From Rhyacophila brunnea (Eukaryota; Arthropoda; Insecta; Trichoptera; Rhyacophilidae): a DNA stretch of 64,000 nt. Below the pieces are notes generated by a model. The model searched no databases. It saw only the letters and a program-made list of their open reading frames with translations, and was not told the DNA's origin. Every line of letters begins with the position of its first letter. Position 1 is the first letter of the stretch. Positions 48,165 to 60,505 of this stretch are shown here, one piece after another. The translations under genes were made by a program, and so were the position numbers. The stretch is from contig JAGYXB010001750.1 of assembly GCA_022495005.1 (NCBI GenBank), positions 213,199 to 277,198 of the forward strand. Reading direction: 5' to 3'.

Positions 48165-48425
48165 TCATCATCATCATCAGTCTGAATCTATCCACTGCTG
48201 GATGAAGACCTCTCCAAGCTGATCCCACTTCTCTCGGTCCTGTGCGTTGCGTTGCCACGTACTTCCGCATAACTTTATCATTTCATCGATCCAGCGGCCT
48301 CTAGGTCTATCTTGCGGACGTTCTGTACCTCTTGGATACCACTTGGTGACTAAATTTGTCTAACGATTGTCCCTTCTTCGAGCTATGTGTCCAGCCCATT
48401 TCCATTTGTGGTTGAGGTTTTAAAT
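48165..48425 (-). pseudogene. RTE-like LINE 3' fragment, copy 3
   Basis: It matches the 3' 250 bp of the fragments at 19686 and 29905 (CATCATCATCATCAGTCTGA, GAAGACCTCTCCAAGCTGAT, GGACGTTCTGTACCTCTTGG). The 5' break at about 48425 differs from the other copies, as expected for independent 5'-truncated insertions. Confidence 0.85.
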
Positions 48426-48868
48426 GTACTACATATTAATATTATGTTTTCTTTTAATTAATATAGTGTATCTTTTCCAAGAATCGATAGTTAACACCAT
48501 AAAATAAATAAATACATAACTGCTATAGTGCTTTATATGAACAGTTTTAAGCATTTTTCCCCCTAATGTTGGATTACACTCAGTGAACACAAAATTAATC
48601 GGTGCTGGCTTACCCTATTGGGTGTGATATAACAGGCTACGGATCTTGAGTGTAGAAATAAATTGGACAAACTTAAACACGTGTTAAAATGTGTTATTTT
48701 CAATATTTATGTCTGTATCCTAATATTGAAGTTTGTCACGTAAATGTAACGCGCATTCAATATCTGATGGCAGTCGGTGCAATTTTGTTTTATTTAAGTT
48801 GTATGGTCTACCCGTCATTAAATATCCTGCGTCCATGCCGATGGCTTTTATATTTCAATATTATTATT

Positions 48869-49052
48869 GGTACTGTTCGGTTATGAGGAATACAGCGGCA
48901 AACACATTTTGAAAATAGCCGATATACTGGATTATTTGTTAGGTTCACCTAACCAAACCTAACCTAACCTAACCTAAACTAACAAATAATCCAATATATC
49001 GGGTATTTTCAAAATGTGTTTTCCGCTGTATTCCTCATAACCGAACAGTACC
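48869..49052. mobile_element. Hairpin MITE with a telomere-like (CCTAA)n core
   Basis: Arms of about 78 bp (start GGTACTGTTCGGTTATGAGG, end CCTCATAACCGAACAGTACC) match with about 4 differences. They surround a ~30-bp centre of AACCTAACCTAACCTAACCT type. TTATT flanks both sides (48864-48868 and 49053-49057), a candidate 5-bp duplication. No protein is encoded. Confidence 0.85.
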
Positions 49053-49059
49053 TTATTAA

Positions 49060-49982
49060 TCCGTTCTGTGATTACACTCCATGGACTCCAGTGTATAAAT
49101 TGTTGTTATTACTTCCATCGAAACGTATCTAATTTTAATGATTTGTCCGGAAAAACGTCGCTGAAAATACTTTGATATAAGTATAAACATATTAATATTT
49201 TCTGAAATAGTAAAATTGATCGATCGTAAAGAATACCTCATTTACAGAATGTTGAAAACAGTAATTATAAAAGCATAATATTCAACATTAATGTTGATTA
49301 ATTAATTGGCCACCGTTCCACTTATATCTCGTCAATACCTGGATTTGTAATTGACACGTATTTGACGAAGAATTGATTAACTAGGTGCGTATCTAGTCTT
49401 ATTCAAGAAATCTTAATCATTGCTAAGTAAAGACATCTGTTCCGATCCTTACCAATAAACAATTCACTTAGGGTTATCATTTAGCATTATTAAATTTTAT
49501 ATTCGGATCTAAGCCATAACATGTGTACGTGGTTGCTTCCGCTCCCTTTTCTAGCGCGAATGGTCAAAAATCAATCGATGGTCCACCCATTCAAAACAGT
49601 TTTAGAAAGAATTCCCTTTTTTCAGTTGCTGATCCTGGTTACGTACTAACGAGTATTTACTTTTTAAAAAATCTTCACAGAATACGTTTTATTACGAATG
49701 ATTCTTTATATACATTGCAAGTTGAAACATAACAGAGCCCTTCTACGTAAACATGAATAATTCAATTCGTATTGATTGAATTATTGTTAATATTCAATCA
49801 GGACATTTAAAATATAACAAAAATAATATCAAGCTAGTTAGTCCGTTCATCCAAAAAACAATGAAATTATAATTGTTCTACTTCTACTGTCATATATTAT
49901 GATTTTTGAACTGTCCGAAGAGGCCGAAACGTCAAGGGTAGAACAATTACTAATAACACAATATTATTATGTTGACTAAATA
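49060..49982. other. Interval with nothing recognised
   Basis: No feature is supported. GGCCGAAACGTCAAGGGTAG at 49922 is a word type frequently seen near 3' ends of insect retroelements but is not enough to assign. Confidence 0.4.
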
Positions 49983-50545
49983 AAAAAAAAATCGGTGTTT
50001 GTACGTATGTACGCGCGTTAAAAGTTACACTTCTTTGGCGTAACAAAACAAAAACAAAACTTGTGATAACCTAGATTCGTCGACTAGCTCTTAATTATCT
50101 TGTTAAATTACACACTCAAGAAAAAGGACCGCTTATTGGAACGCCGTTGGTTTATTTCTATACACTTTAACTTATATTACTAAATTATATAATTATTTAT
50201 CGTTGTTTTTATTTTTAAAGTAACTGCCACTTGTGACGTTTAATAGTTTGTTTACGTAAAGAATTGCAAATGGCCGACAATAATAAATTCGCTGCCTAGG
50301 CAACGGAACAATTCTAAACTACAATATTATACTGTATAATCGTCGCGATTGGGGTATCATACTGTGGCGTAAAGGCAGTGCGTTCGGCTGATAACCGAAC
50401 GATCAGTGGTTCGAATCAAATCGAGTGCGTTTATTTTTGTGGGAAAAATAAATTATGTGTTACATGTCACACGCCAAAAAAACACTCTGATCTGATTTTC
50501 CAAACGCGCCTAAAGAAGTATAACTTCAAAATTACGATAATAAAC
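49983..50545 (+). mobile_element. tRNA-containing inverted-repeat element N, copy 2
   Basis: It is the inverted partner of 44703-45255, 5 kb away across the FAM135 first exon. The ends contain AAAAGTTACACTTCTTTGGC and, reverse-complemented, GAAGTTATACTTCTTTAGGC. The tRNA-like block at 50349-50425 (+) has GTGGCGTAAAGGCAGTGCG (A box) and GGTTCGAATC (B box). Length and structure agree between the copies. Confidence 0.87.
50349..50425 (+). repeat. tRNA-like block within element N
   Basis: A box TGGCGTAAAGGCAGTGCG, anticodon-arm-like CGTTCGGCTGATAACCGAAC (a 6-bp stem) and B box TGGTTCGAATCA are spaced as in a tRNA. The acceptor stem does not pair, so it is not a functional tRNA gene but may still bind TFIIIC. 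Confidence 0.75.
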
Positions 50546-50656
50546 ATCCGTGAAAGTCTCAAGTAAATATTATAAAGTTTCTGATTTATAAGTTATTTTT
50601 CGGATTTCACATTCCATGATTTTCTGTCCATATAATAGAATTTTATTAATGGTATG

Positions 50657-50899
50657 TATACACCCACGGTGGCCATGCGGCTTAAGCTTTGGACTATCAC
50701 GCCGTGGGTCCCAGGTTCGAATCCTGGGTCTGGCAAGTACACATATTGTTTTTCAAGTTGTGTATGACTCTGGGTATGGACCTAATAGGTTTGGCAAGTG
50801 GCTGACATCCATTTCTCGTACAAAACAAAAAAATCTATTAATACAGACCTCTACTTTGTGGAGGCCTATATGATCCTATTAGGATCGGACATGGTCGGA
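50657..50899 (+). repeat. SINE family C, copy 7, full length
   Basis: The best-preserved copy: head CCCACGGTGGCCATGCGGCT, B box GGTTCGAATCC near 50717, tail TATATGATCCTATTAGGATC then GGACATGGTCGG. The head's arm CCCACGGT... GCCGTGGG is largely intact. Confidence 0.92.
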
Positions 50900-51004
50900 A
50901 TGTATACAACCGAATTAAAGAAAAAATTATTAGTTGTATAGGTACATTATGTACGTTAGTCAATAGTTAAAATGTGTCGTAATTAGATAATATGTCTTTA
51001 GCAT

Positions 51005-51190
51005 TGTGGTCGGTGTGCGTGGGCACGAATCCCAAGAGACGCTGGGTGTCGTATTTTTTTTCAAACAAGATTTTTTCTATTGGTTATATATTTTTTCAGA
51101 GGTGTTTTTAAATTATGTATATTCAATAAAATATAATGATACATTCTTAATTCTTGCGAATTATTCGTTGAATAAACGAAATGTTAGCTA
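51005..51190 (+). repeat. SINE family B, copy 4 (plus strand, head partial)
   Basis: It begins within a tRNA-like head (GGGCACGAATCCCAAGAGAC, GCTGGGTGTCGTATTTTTTT) and continues through the body (TTTTTCTATTGGTTATATAT) to the tail GAATTATTCGTTGAATAAAC at about 51175. Confidence 0.8.
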
Positions 51191-51464
51191 TATGTTATCA
51201 GTTAACAATATCCCGTTAAAGCGGACAAAACCGGTCATTATCACAATTAAACGACGTGGAATAATTACAAGATACAGACACCTACAAACTTATCTGAAGA
51301 ATGGGATGGGGGGGGCCACTGTCGAAAACTACCCAATCAAGACTCGTAACTGGACAAAATCTGACATTCGAATGAAATTTTCAAAATGGCGTCCTATGGT
51401 AGTTCGTAGTTCCATTTTTGGCCAGGTCTGTACATAATATTGTATTTTAATTAAATTAATATAA
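51191..51464. other. Interval with nothing recognised
   Basis: An open frame continues from 51006 to 51437 through the SINE and beyond; it is a chance frame because half of it is SINE. Confidence 0.5.
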
Positions 51465-51905
51465 TGTCTTTTCACTAAGAATCGGCATCTGCGTGCCTTT
51501 TAATTCTTCTTCTTCTTCCACCCTGTCACGTCCCAACATTGGGGCATACAGGGCAAGCACAAGTTGGCGCCACTTCCCTCGATCCATCGCCAACTCCTGC
51601 GCCTCCCGCCATGTCAGACCTGCAGCACGTAGGTTGCTTTTGTAGCACCGCTGCAGGGTGAGGGAGGGCCGGCCACGGCGACGGAACCCTTGAGGCTGTG
51701 CCACAAGGGTACGAAGTGCCGCACTCTTTGGCGGCATCCGGAATACGTGTCCCAGCTACGTAAATTGTCTCTTCATGATAACTTCAATCACCGAAGGCTG
51801 TTGTGTCTGCTCACGAACTCGGGTGTTTGTAACGCGGCCGTACCAATGTACCCCTAAGATTCGGCGGAGACATCGATTCTCAAAGCTCAAAAGCCAAGAC
51901 TCTTG
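51465..51905 (-). pseudogene. LINE reverse-transcriptase tail, distinct family
   Basis: The minus-strand frame reads FENRCLRRILGVHWYGRVTN, then a stop at about 51772, then LGHVFRMPPKSAALRTLVAQ, RRRGRPSLTLQRCYKSNLRA and AGLTWREAQELAMDRGKWRQ. These are the thumb-to-tail motifs (CLRRILxVxWxxRVTN, LGHxxRM, RRRGRPxxxW, A-x-DRxxWRxL) of an RTE-like LINE. Only a single in-frame stop interrupts about 140 codons, so it is the best-preserved LINE piece here. Confidence 0.88.
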
Positions 51906-52690
51906 TGGCTAAGGCGGCAGCCGTGTCGTCAGCGTCGAACGAGTTAATTAAGAGGTCAACATTATTTTGTTATTATTATGATTTTTCTTTGATAGATTTT
52001 TTTATAAATTGTAATTATTTTCAGTTATGTTTATTATGATCATAAAAATATGCTACTTATATGTATTTGTCAGAAAAAAAAACTCAAAATCTCTGGTTTT
52101 AGTTGGGGATTACAAATGTCTGTGTAGATCAGGTTTTCTTTTCCTAATGTGTTGCTCTCAAATTTTCGCTAATACTAACAATAACATCCATTGAAAATGA
52201 GTTATTTCATTTTTATTTGTCAGAGACTTTGACAAAAATCATGACAATACTAATATAATTATTACATCCGTGGCGATTGAGCGATATTACACATTAAAAT
52301 TGGCACTAATCGGGTGATGAAGCATCGTCAGTAAAAAAAAATGGTTACTTCACAAATTGCCGTTTGTTTGTTTTTCCAATGTCCGCCAGAACGCAGGAAA
52401 TATAATGTAAACATTGAAAAGTCTTGTAAATAGTACTGTTAACGCTTTCAGAAAAGCATCTCAGCTGACTTGCGATGTTTTTCAAAACTTCACCTTTTTC
52501 CTCCGATATTTTCAGTTTCTTTTGTTTATTTTATCTGGTTTACTAATAATACAGATGACCGACAAACACGTTGTATTAATAAATTGAGGTGATGAGTAGA
52601 CAACGGATCCGAGTCAGAGGCAATTTTTCATGACGCAGATTAGGCGGTCGCCGAACAATATAGATTTAAAAAAATTGTCATTTTTTTTAA
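51906..52690. other. Interval with nothing recognised
   Basis: AT-rich sequence without supported features. Confidence 0.4.
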
Positions 52691-52886
52691 ATGTAACAAC
52701 TTATATTAACTGTATTTCTTGAACACGCATTATTCTGAAAACACTCATGAGAAAATATAGCCAATAGAAAAAATCTTTTTTGAAAAAAGTAAGACACCCC
52801 CGGCAAAGATCAAACCCGGCATCCCGGCGACCTTTGACTTGATAGGTAGGTAATGGAGTTTTTACTTACTTTATTGTATTGGTTTA
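52691..52886 (-). repeat. SINE family B, copy 5, tail fused to repeat P
   Basis: Body words ATTCTGAAAACACTCATGAG and AGTAAGACACCCCCGGCAAA lead into a partial tRNA head (B-box half, CAAACCCGGCATCCCGGCG) and the linker TTGATAGGTAGGTAATGGAG, as at 40070-40160. Confidence 0.82.
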
Positions 52887-53158
52887 TTATAAAAGCTAGA
52901 GTTAATAGTGCTCGTTGTCAGTGTGTGTTTGCCTTTGGTGAGTGTACACGGCGCCTGAAGATGCCGAAAGGCGAAACCCGGGTCGCAAAAAAACGACTTA
53001 AATGGAATAGTACAAAACTTAAAACTATTATAATTTAAATTCAAATTCCATCAAGTACCTTCGGTCGATAGTATTAATAGCATAATATTTCATTCGGCTT
53101 GAATGTTTTTCTGCCATTTGTAAAACGACCCGATGGTTTTCGGTTAATTTTCTTTTGA
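52887..53158 (-). repeat. Repeat P, copy 2
   Basis: A near-identical copy of 40483-40760, here uninterrupted between the B-type linker and a second tRNA-like head at 53159. This shows the original order before the LINE insertion at 40163. Confidence 0.85.
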
Positions 53159-53245
53159 CACTCGGCAGGAATCGAACATTCGTCTCTTGGGTATCGCGCC
53201 CTGTGCATTGCCACTATGCTACGACTGCCATGCTTAATTGCGACA
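53159..53245 (-). repeat. Complete tRNA-like head beyond repeat P
   Basis: Reverse-complemented it has the A box TAGCATAGTGGCAATGCACA and the B box TGTTCGATTCC. It matches the head of the family B copy at 31385-31465, including CATGCTTAATTGCGAC 5' of it. Confidence 0.8.
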
Positions 53246-53512
53246 TTGTTTAACTATTGGCCTTTTTAGACCTCGGTCGGTTAGTAATTAAAGTAAAAAA
53301 TACTTTAATTTAGAATACAATAACCGATCGCCTACCGGAACTCAATTTGGAGAGCGCTTATGAGCAGGCATTTAGTGCTAACACCGCGACTGGCGCGTTT
53401 GGAGTCGTTGGCCATTAGATATAATTAACGTGTTATTTAAATGTGGTAATTAAAGGGTAATTTAAAGGTTAACAGCGATTATGTTAAAAATGCCAATAGT
53501 TAAAATACGTAA
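53246..53512. repeat. Inverted-repeat block containing repeat L, copy 2
   Basis: TTTAACTATTGGCCTTTTTA on the left and, reverse-complemented, TTTTAACTATTGGCATTTTT on the right are inverted ends. The right part (53390-53485) is repeat L, shared with 44440-44535. Confidence 0.65.
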
Positions 53513-54144
53513 ATAAATACATAATTAGTACATTACGAACAAAACCTAATTCCGTAAAATTCCTACATCCCCTTTTTTATGCTTTTTTGAAAAACATTTT
53601 GAATTCTACCATGTTCTGTCGAAGATTCCAGGCCCAAATTGGAAACAACTATGTATTCAAAATTTTATAAATTATTACGAAAATATATTTTTTTATGCAT
53701 AGCAATTTCAGTTTTTAGTTCATTTGAATTGAATTTCACTCTCATCAATTTGTTTCTACACATATTATGCTTACAACACCACAACCATCTAGATATTTTT
53801 TCATAGATAAAAATAGTTATATTATTTTGATGTGAAAATGCGCATAACTCAATTTTCACTAAGATGTCACTGGTGCCCCTCGGGTATTCAGCCCCTAACT
53901 TCATAACATGCTGAATATCGAAGGGGCCTTTGAAATAATTTGGCTCGCGTCTCGTAACATTCTAGTAGTTAATACATATATCCACTAGTAAATGGACATC
54001 AAAGGGTATTCTTATTTCAATGTTAAAATTCTTTCGTCGAGATGTTTCTTTTTCACATAACCCAGCTGTTTAATAACTGATGGCTCCGGAGCCACGCGTG
54101 ACTCGTATATCAAGGGGCGGATTTATCGATAGATAAGGGACCCC
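53513..54144. other. Interval with nothing recognised
   Basis: No supported feature. The open frame at 53665-53904 is unrecognised. Confidence 0.4.
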
Positions 54145-54196
54145 CATTTTATTCACAAGATTTAAGAACATAACATTCTTTATTGAACATACATAG
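54145..54196 (-). repeat. SINE family B, copy 6, left part (split by LTR element)
   Basis: TTATTCACAAGATTTAAGAA and TTGAACATACATAG match the body of B copies. The sequence stops at the LTR element and resumes at 61581 with GTTTGAAAACACCTCAGAGA after the repeated ATAG. Confidence 0.88.
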
Positions 54197-55130
54197 TGTC
54201 ATGGAAAAGGATTTTAATGGGGGTTAAGGAAGGATGGGATCAGGAACGGGATATAGGATAGGGATAGGTTTGGGGATATAGGAATAAGCATGAGACTCGG
54301 GGAAATGGGATGCAGGGTCGTGGGTGGTTTGACTTATTGCCTCTAAGACCTCAGTTACCTGTCCGGTCACTACACTCATTCGTGTAGGTTCCTAGATTAA
54401 TAAAAAGGCATAATAAATGGGATAAATATAAATATCTCGGATTGAGCGCCACTCTATGATGATGCATAGAGACAATAGTGAAGGATAATTAAATGAAAAG
54501 CAAGTAGAGAAATTTCAACAATTGTATATTAATAAATAAGATAACTTTCGGGCTACAGTGTATAAAAATGTATAATTATTAAGTGATTCACGAGCACCTA
54601 ATGCGATACAATATTTAAATAAATTAGAACAAAAACCCAAAAGCTAATTCGAAATAAAGACTAGTTCGGTCGGTGGACCGTAACATAAAATAACAATAAA
54701 TACCGATTACACAAAAGGCTCTCCAGCCTTTTCGCTGCCCTCGATTCCTTCCAGGATGGAATCGAGGAGTGCGTCTTCAAACGTGTGGGGACCGTGGAGT
54801 TCCTCCGATCTCCTGGCGTGGGGGGACGTCCTTCGGATGGCCATCGTCCACGTCTCCAAAACGTCAGGAAATCGAAAGCCCTGTGCCCCCGGGTCCGAGG
54901 CTCGGAACTGGCCAAGACGTCTGCTTCCTTCAAACGATCAGGACTGAGAGGTCGACTCCTGCTTCACCTTCGTGTAAAAAGCCCGCTATCTCGTTTAGCG
55001 CCGGAAATAGTATCACGAACTCCGTACAAACTATCCCGTGCGCAGGCGTGATCCGGTCGTTCTTTTGCGTAGTGTTGCCTTCGTAAAAACTTCCTTGGCT
55101 TAGTGTGTTATGTTATAAAATAACATGACA
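54197..55130 (+). repeat. 5' LTR of the 7.4-kb retrotransposon
   Basis: Begins TGTCATGG and ends AACATGACA, matching the solo LTR (23939-24839) and the 3' LTR (60506-61580) in order and sequence. Left flank ATAG (54193-54196) is repeated after the 3' LTR. A short G/A-rich minisatellite-like tract (GGATATAGGATAGGG type) is near its 5' end. Confidence 0.93.
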
Positions 55131-58100
55131 TTACCTCCAACCTCGGTAAGAGAAGGACAAGCCATAGCGAGGACTTCGACTGACAACTTCTCGGGGGGGT
55201 CTTCTGATAGCATCAATCCTCCCAGGGGTTGGGCATCATGGACGGCATGCTTAGAGATAGCGCGGCTACAGGCGAAGCGAAGGAGACATATAGATGAAGT
55301 TTCCACTCTGTTATTTGGTGACAGAGGGAGAGGCTTATGAAGAATTCAAAAAAACGAAGAAGATTATTTGCTGAAGAGTGAAGAGCTGGGAGAGGTCTCG
55401 TAGATTTACCCTACCTAACCGGTCCACCAATAATTTATAAATTTTGAAAAAGATCTAATAAATATAAAACACCTAAGCTCGTGTATATAGAAATATATAA
55501 AATATTATAATTTATCACAGATAATTCACATCATAACAAATAGTGGGGATTCAACCCAGCAGTGTAAAACTGCAATATTTAGAATATATAAAGATTGATT
55601 TAGATAAAGCTTCCAAAAAGATAGGAAGAGTTGTATAATAATTATTAGTTTGAAAAGATTTGATGTCAGTATAAAAAATTGAAATAATAGCCAAAAAATT
55701 TACCTAAATGCACCTCAGATAATAATAATATATGAAATGGTATAATAAATTAATATATTGAATATAAATGAATTAATATTTTGGTTCAAGAAATTTAATT
55801 CAATTCATTAAATTGGTAAAGTTGCAGAGATAGTATAATATAATAAAGTAATTAATAGAAATTAAAATTGCTTCCATAATTTGAGTAATAATATAAGCAT
55901 TGAGTAATTAAGTTGAAAATAATAATAGATCAATGAATGATTTAATAAATTGATTTCAAATGATATTAAGTTATTGAAAAAAAGATGAACCTTTAATAGT
56001 TGGCAAAAGTTATAAAGTGCACAAAGCAAAAAATATAAATTCTCAATCGTATATGCCGTAGTTTTTGGCAAGTATACATAATAAAAAAATAATAAATACA
56101 ATAAATTCACCAACCTGGTTCGAACAAATAACATAATAATTAATAAACAATGAGTGCCAGTTTGGTTTTGCGTGAGGGCGTATCTGTCGGAAAGTAATAA
56201 ATACTGTGCGTCAAGCACCGTCCGAATATTTAAAAAGAGCATTACTAAAATATACTACTTTCAGATGTCTAATCTGAATAAAAATAACAGTGTGGCTAAC
56301 AACCAACAGCTGTGATGTGGATTCTCTGTTAAGCCTGAAAGAAAAAATGACGTGTGATGGACCTCCAAGCCATGGTCCGGATCCCAAGCAGCGCTCTCAC
56401 AAATAAAATAACGCGAACAAGGAGGAAACTAAGCTAGAAAAGAATTCCTAGTACAAAATATATCATTAAAATTAATCATCGATTTTAGTATACTACGTTA
56501 AAGTCTACAATGGTGTAGCAAGATATCGTCCGTTCCAGAATATACGGCTCTGCTTCAAACTACTCTAAAACCTCGCGATAGCAAAACTAGCCATATCCCT
56601 TTCATACACACTTAAAGCTAACTGCTTAAAATACTCCGCCGCAGATTCTGGACCAACTCAATCCCGCCAAACCCGAGACGCCATCTCGAGACAACTCCCT
56701 CCTTGCTGTTTGAGCTCCATCAAGAAGAGAACTGATCCGGATGAGCTAGAAAACGAAGTTAAGGAAGCACCACACGAAAACCAGGCAACGACGAGGAAAC
56801 CATGAACACATCGGAAGCTAAATGTAATTAAAGAACAACATGGTTCGCAACTGGTCCGACATTCAAGTTGGGGCTGCAAAAAATAAAAAATGAAAGGCTA
56901 AAGAGATCGTATTATAGCGTCCACTTTCTTCCCTCAAGGAATTTTGATAAGTAGGTTGATTTCCTTCATACAGTCCAGGCCGCTGCACAACATCATCAGT
57001 GTTGACAGACGATCGCTTCTATTATTTGCATCACGCCTGCCAACTCACCACCATAAACATCAGAGTGTGGTGGAATCCACACAATCAGCGGCAGATTCCA
57101 ACGCCAAAAAGAGAGGGGACTAACGGGACCGTCTTCAGCACCGATAGTTCAACCCAAATACCAAGAGGGTTGGCTGCTAGAGAAAAAAAAATCAGACGCG
57201 TCCGAGGAACATCTTCAGTACCCCGGATCACTAAAACACACCGGACAGTAGTGAGACACCTTCAGTTCCCACGACTTCCAAGGAGCTAGCAGCCAACAAA
57301 TAATAATAAAATCTCCCCGCAACCTGTACCGACAAAGATACATTGAACAGAACAAGTATAACCAATCACTACAATCAATAAAAAAAATATATTATAAAAA
57401 TAGCAAACAAAACCGTCACGCAAAAACAAGTACAAAGGCAGCTGGTATAAATAAAGATCACACGATCAACAGCGCGATGTACTTAATTAGACAATTGTAG
57501 GTAATTTTAAATATAGATATTATATCACTAGGTAACTAAACTGACAGGCCCTTCCAAACGCTAAGACAGCGGTTGCGTCTTCCGGGAACACCATAACTCT
57601 CATCCTGGCACTATGGTAGTATTTAGAACTATGCTTGTTTACCAAAAGTTGGTCCAGATGCTGAATGTGTGGTATTAATTGAGTAGGCCTCCTTCCCGAA
57701 AGGTCTGCAACCACCACCTTTGCGATGGACGTTCACCGGAACAAGGGTGTATTGCCATGTGCAGGAAAGAAGTCAGTAACTGAAATAGTTTACCATAGGT
57801 GAGTAAAAATTCACAAAGAAATTGAAATAAAGAAATATAGAATTTTATAATAGAAAATATTACTCAATGACATAATATATGTATAAAATTTGCGATAATT
57901 AATTCGATAAAAAGAAAATCAATCCAAAAAGGAAGCTTGTAAAAGAGCAAAAATAATAATTATAATTTATAAATATCTGAGGTGTGTAATAGACAAAAGA
58001 CCAAACAGTACAAAATTCCTTCACAAAAAAAATTGAATATTAATAAATAGGCATTATTAAAATGCGGCCCTGACAAAATTCCAAAATAATTTGTTGAGTG

Positions 58101-60505
58101 TGACTAGCACGGAAACACACCTTTCCATAATAACAAAAGAAAAAATCTCTGACATTGTGTGTCATACTGAATGAAGGTTTGACAACTCCTAAAAGTTTCA
58201 AACATAGTTGATAATAAATAAAATATCAGCATTTTTTAAAAAATATTTGCCCAGTAAAATAAGCACGCTGAACAAGCAAAAAAAATAATCAATTATTAAA
58301 TTCAAGTTAAATTGAAAGAAAAAATAATTTAGTTAGTTTCAATGTAAATGTAATTAAATATCAATTCAAGATTGTATTTGAAAGAAAAATATTTTAATAC
58401 TCAAAGAAAAATTTTTTTTTTTTAAATATCAATGAAAGAGAATATTCAAAATTAAAATGTACTCTAAATGCATATATGGAAGTTTTAAATAATAATTATT
58501 TATTTATATAAAAAAATTGCAAAATCAAAAAGAATGTAATTAATAATTTAAGTGAAAGTAAATTGAATGTTTATGAATAATAAATAGCGGAGGGCTAGGA
58601 TTTTAAAAGAGAAAAAAAGAATTTAAAAATATTAATTAATGTTAGCTTATATGCTTTTTTAAAAAATTAGGAGAGGACGGAAAGTTGCATATAGTTGAGT
58701 GAAAGCATCTAGAATGAAATCAAAAAGCTTTAAAAAAAAAATGTCTTTAAATTAGAAAGGATTGACAGGAGAGAAAAAATTAAATTGATTCAAAAAAATA
58801 TGTAGACGGAAGTTTTATATAGGAATTAAGAAGGAAAATTTTATTAAAAATATTCACCTGTAAAAATAATTAATTATGTATAATAAATAATCATTCTTAC
58901 GAAAGAACAGAATCTTGAAATTAAATATTTCAAATAAATTCTACGAAGGTGTCATCTATCGACTGCAAATGTAAGCGCGCTTGACGTTTAAAGTTTTAAC
59001 CAGAAATCAATTTGAAATATGAATAATTGAATAGGAATTAAAAATGACTAAATCTATTTTAATGAATGAAAGATTACTTCAATTTTATCAATAATGAACG
59101 CGAAATTAATAATTTCAATTGTCTACATTATAAAAAGAACAGATTTGAAAAACTAATATCGAACTGTCAAACTAGTAAGAAAAACAATGTAGAAACATAT
59201 TATCCGAAATAAATGTATTCTACCGTCGCAAATAATTAATTGTAATAGCAAAATAAAATGAATAGAAAGTTAATAATTAAGAAGAAATGAATTCAGAATA
59301 ATTTAGTGTCAAATTTTAACAAGAATGAAAATATATCACTCAAATAATCGATGACAGCGCGACTGTCTACTAAATGGTGGAATAACCCGATAATGATTTT
59401 ATTCGAGATATAGAAATTATTAATTATTCACAATATAGAAATGGAACGAAAGGACCTTTTGTAAACTCCATTCCATAATAAGGTTCATCCAGCTGTCCAA
59501 TTGATTTGGTGTTACATCCACATAGTATGTTTCAATCCAATGGTTCTGTCAAATTTGAGGTTAATAATTCTTGTCATCCAGTAGGTATATAAATGTTCAT
59601 GTCGATATCGTCCTAGTTTAACATCCTTCCTTCTCCTTTGGAACTTTATTAAATCACTTATAGCACCATACTAAACATTAAACAAACTTTTTGCTGAAAC
59701 AATCAATGGTTAACACAAATTCCGATGCCCAAATATTGACATTTCCATACCAATAGTGTGGGTATCACATAAATTATAGAAGAAATATGTATTGATGATA
59801 AATGTGCAAATTGTATTTCAAAATTAGGTGTAAACCATATATAACACTCTTAATATTAATTTGCGAAGGAATAATTGTAACTTACAACACAAAATTAAAT
59901 AAATTCCACAAGGACAATGATAAAATTGACGTATTGGTCTCTATCATTTAGATCGCCATGCTGCGCATACCGCATAGACTAGTCCGACGTCTCTTGCAAG
60001 TACCGCGTAAGTCAATAAAAGACTATATAAATATATGAAAAATATAACACACATAGTTACGACCACCGAACCAGAAAAATTTAAGAAAAATATTAAGCAA
60101 ATAATACGTTTTAATTTGTCATTAATTAATTTACAAGTTTAATAAGTTATAAGAAATAGAATAATTATCAAAGTGCGTCTAAAATCACGCCCGATACGGA
60201 AGCGCACGCAAGCGATGTCACACGACGGTAATCAAAAAACATTCAAAACTGAACCGGCAAAAATTGGTATAATTAGAACTAATGATTCTGAAAACAAAAT
60301 ACAGTTACGGTAACAATTATTGTATGAAATCGTGACTAGCGAAATTTAAAGTTTTATAATCGGAACAAATAAAATTTAGAAAATTAGGACAAAATAACGA
60401 AAGAGTTCGCAATCCGAAACAAATAACTGTAGTCTTTGGGAGGTAAGTCATCGTGTTTTGGAAAAGAAATATTCAAAAAGAAACACGATGCTTGTTGGGT
60501 GCCAA
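55131..60505 (+). other. Internal region of the LTR element, no intact coding sequence
   Basis: The first ~210 bp carry a frame (to 55340) with IARLQAKRRRHIDEVSTLLF that I do not recognise; it begins inside the LTR, so it may be part of a former gag leader or chance. 56330-57300 and 57530-57730 are GC-richer islands with short frames on both strands. 57800-60450 is strongly A-rich on the plus strand. No convincing primer-binding site or long polypurine tract was identified. Confidence 0.65.

Noticed and set aside
48950..48977. Chromosome-end telomere or large interstitial telomere array
   Set aside because: Only about four to five CCTAA units, enclosed within a hairpin element.
51006..51437. 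143-codon open frame at 51.0-51.4 kb
   Set aside because: Its first third is a family B SINE and the rest has no motif or splice context.
54661..55086. Overlapping GC-rich frames at 54.7-55.1 kb and 61.1-61.5 kb
   Set aside because: They belong to the LTRs of one element, are open in multiple frames and show no protein motif.
55862..56242. 126-codon minus-strand frame in the LTR interior
   Set aside because: Leucine/phenylalanine-rich translation of A-rich DNA read backwards; no domain and no match to any expected retroelement protein.
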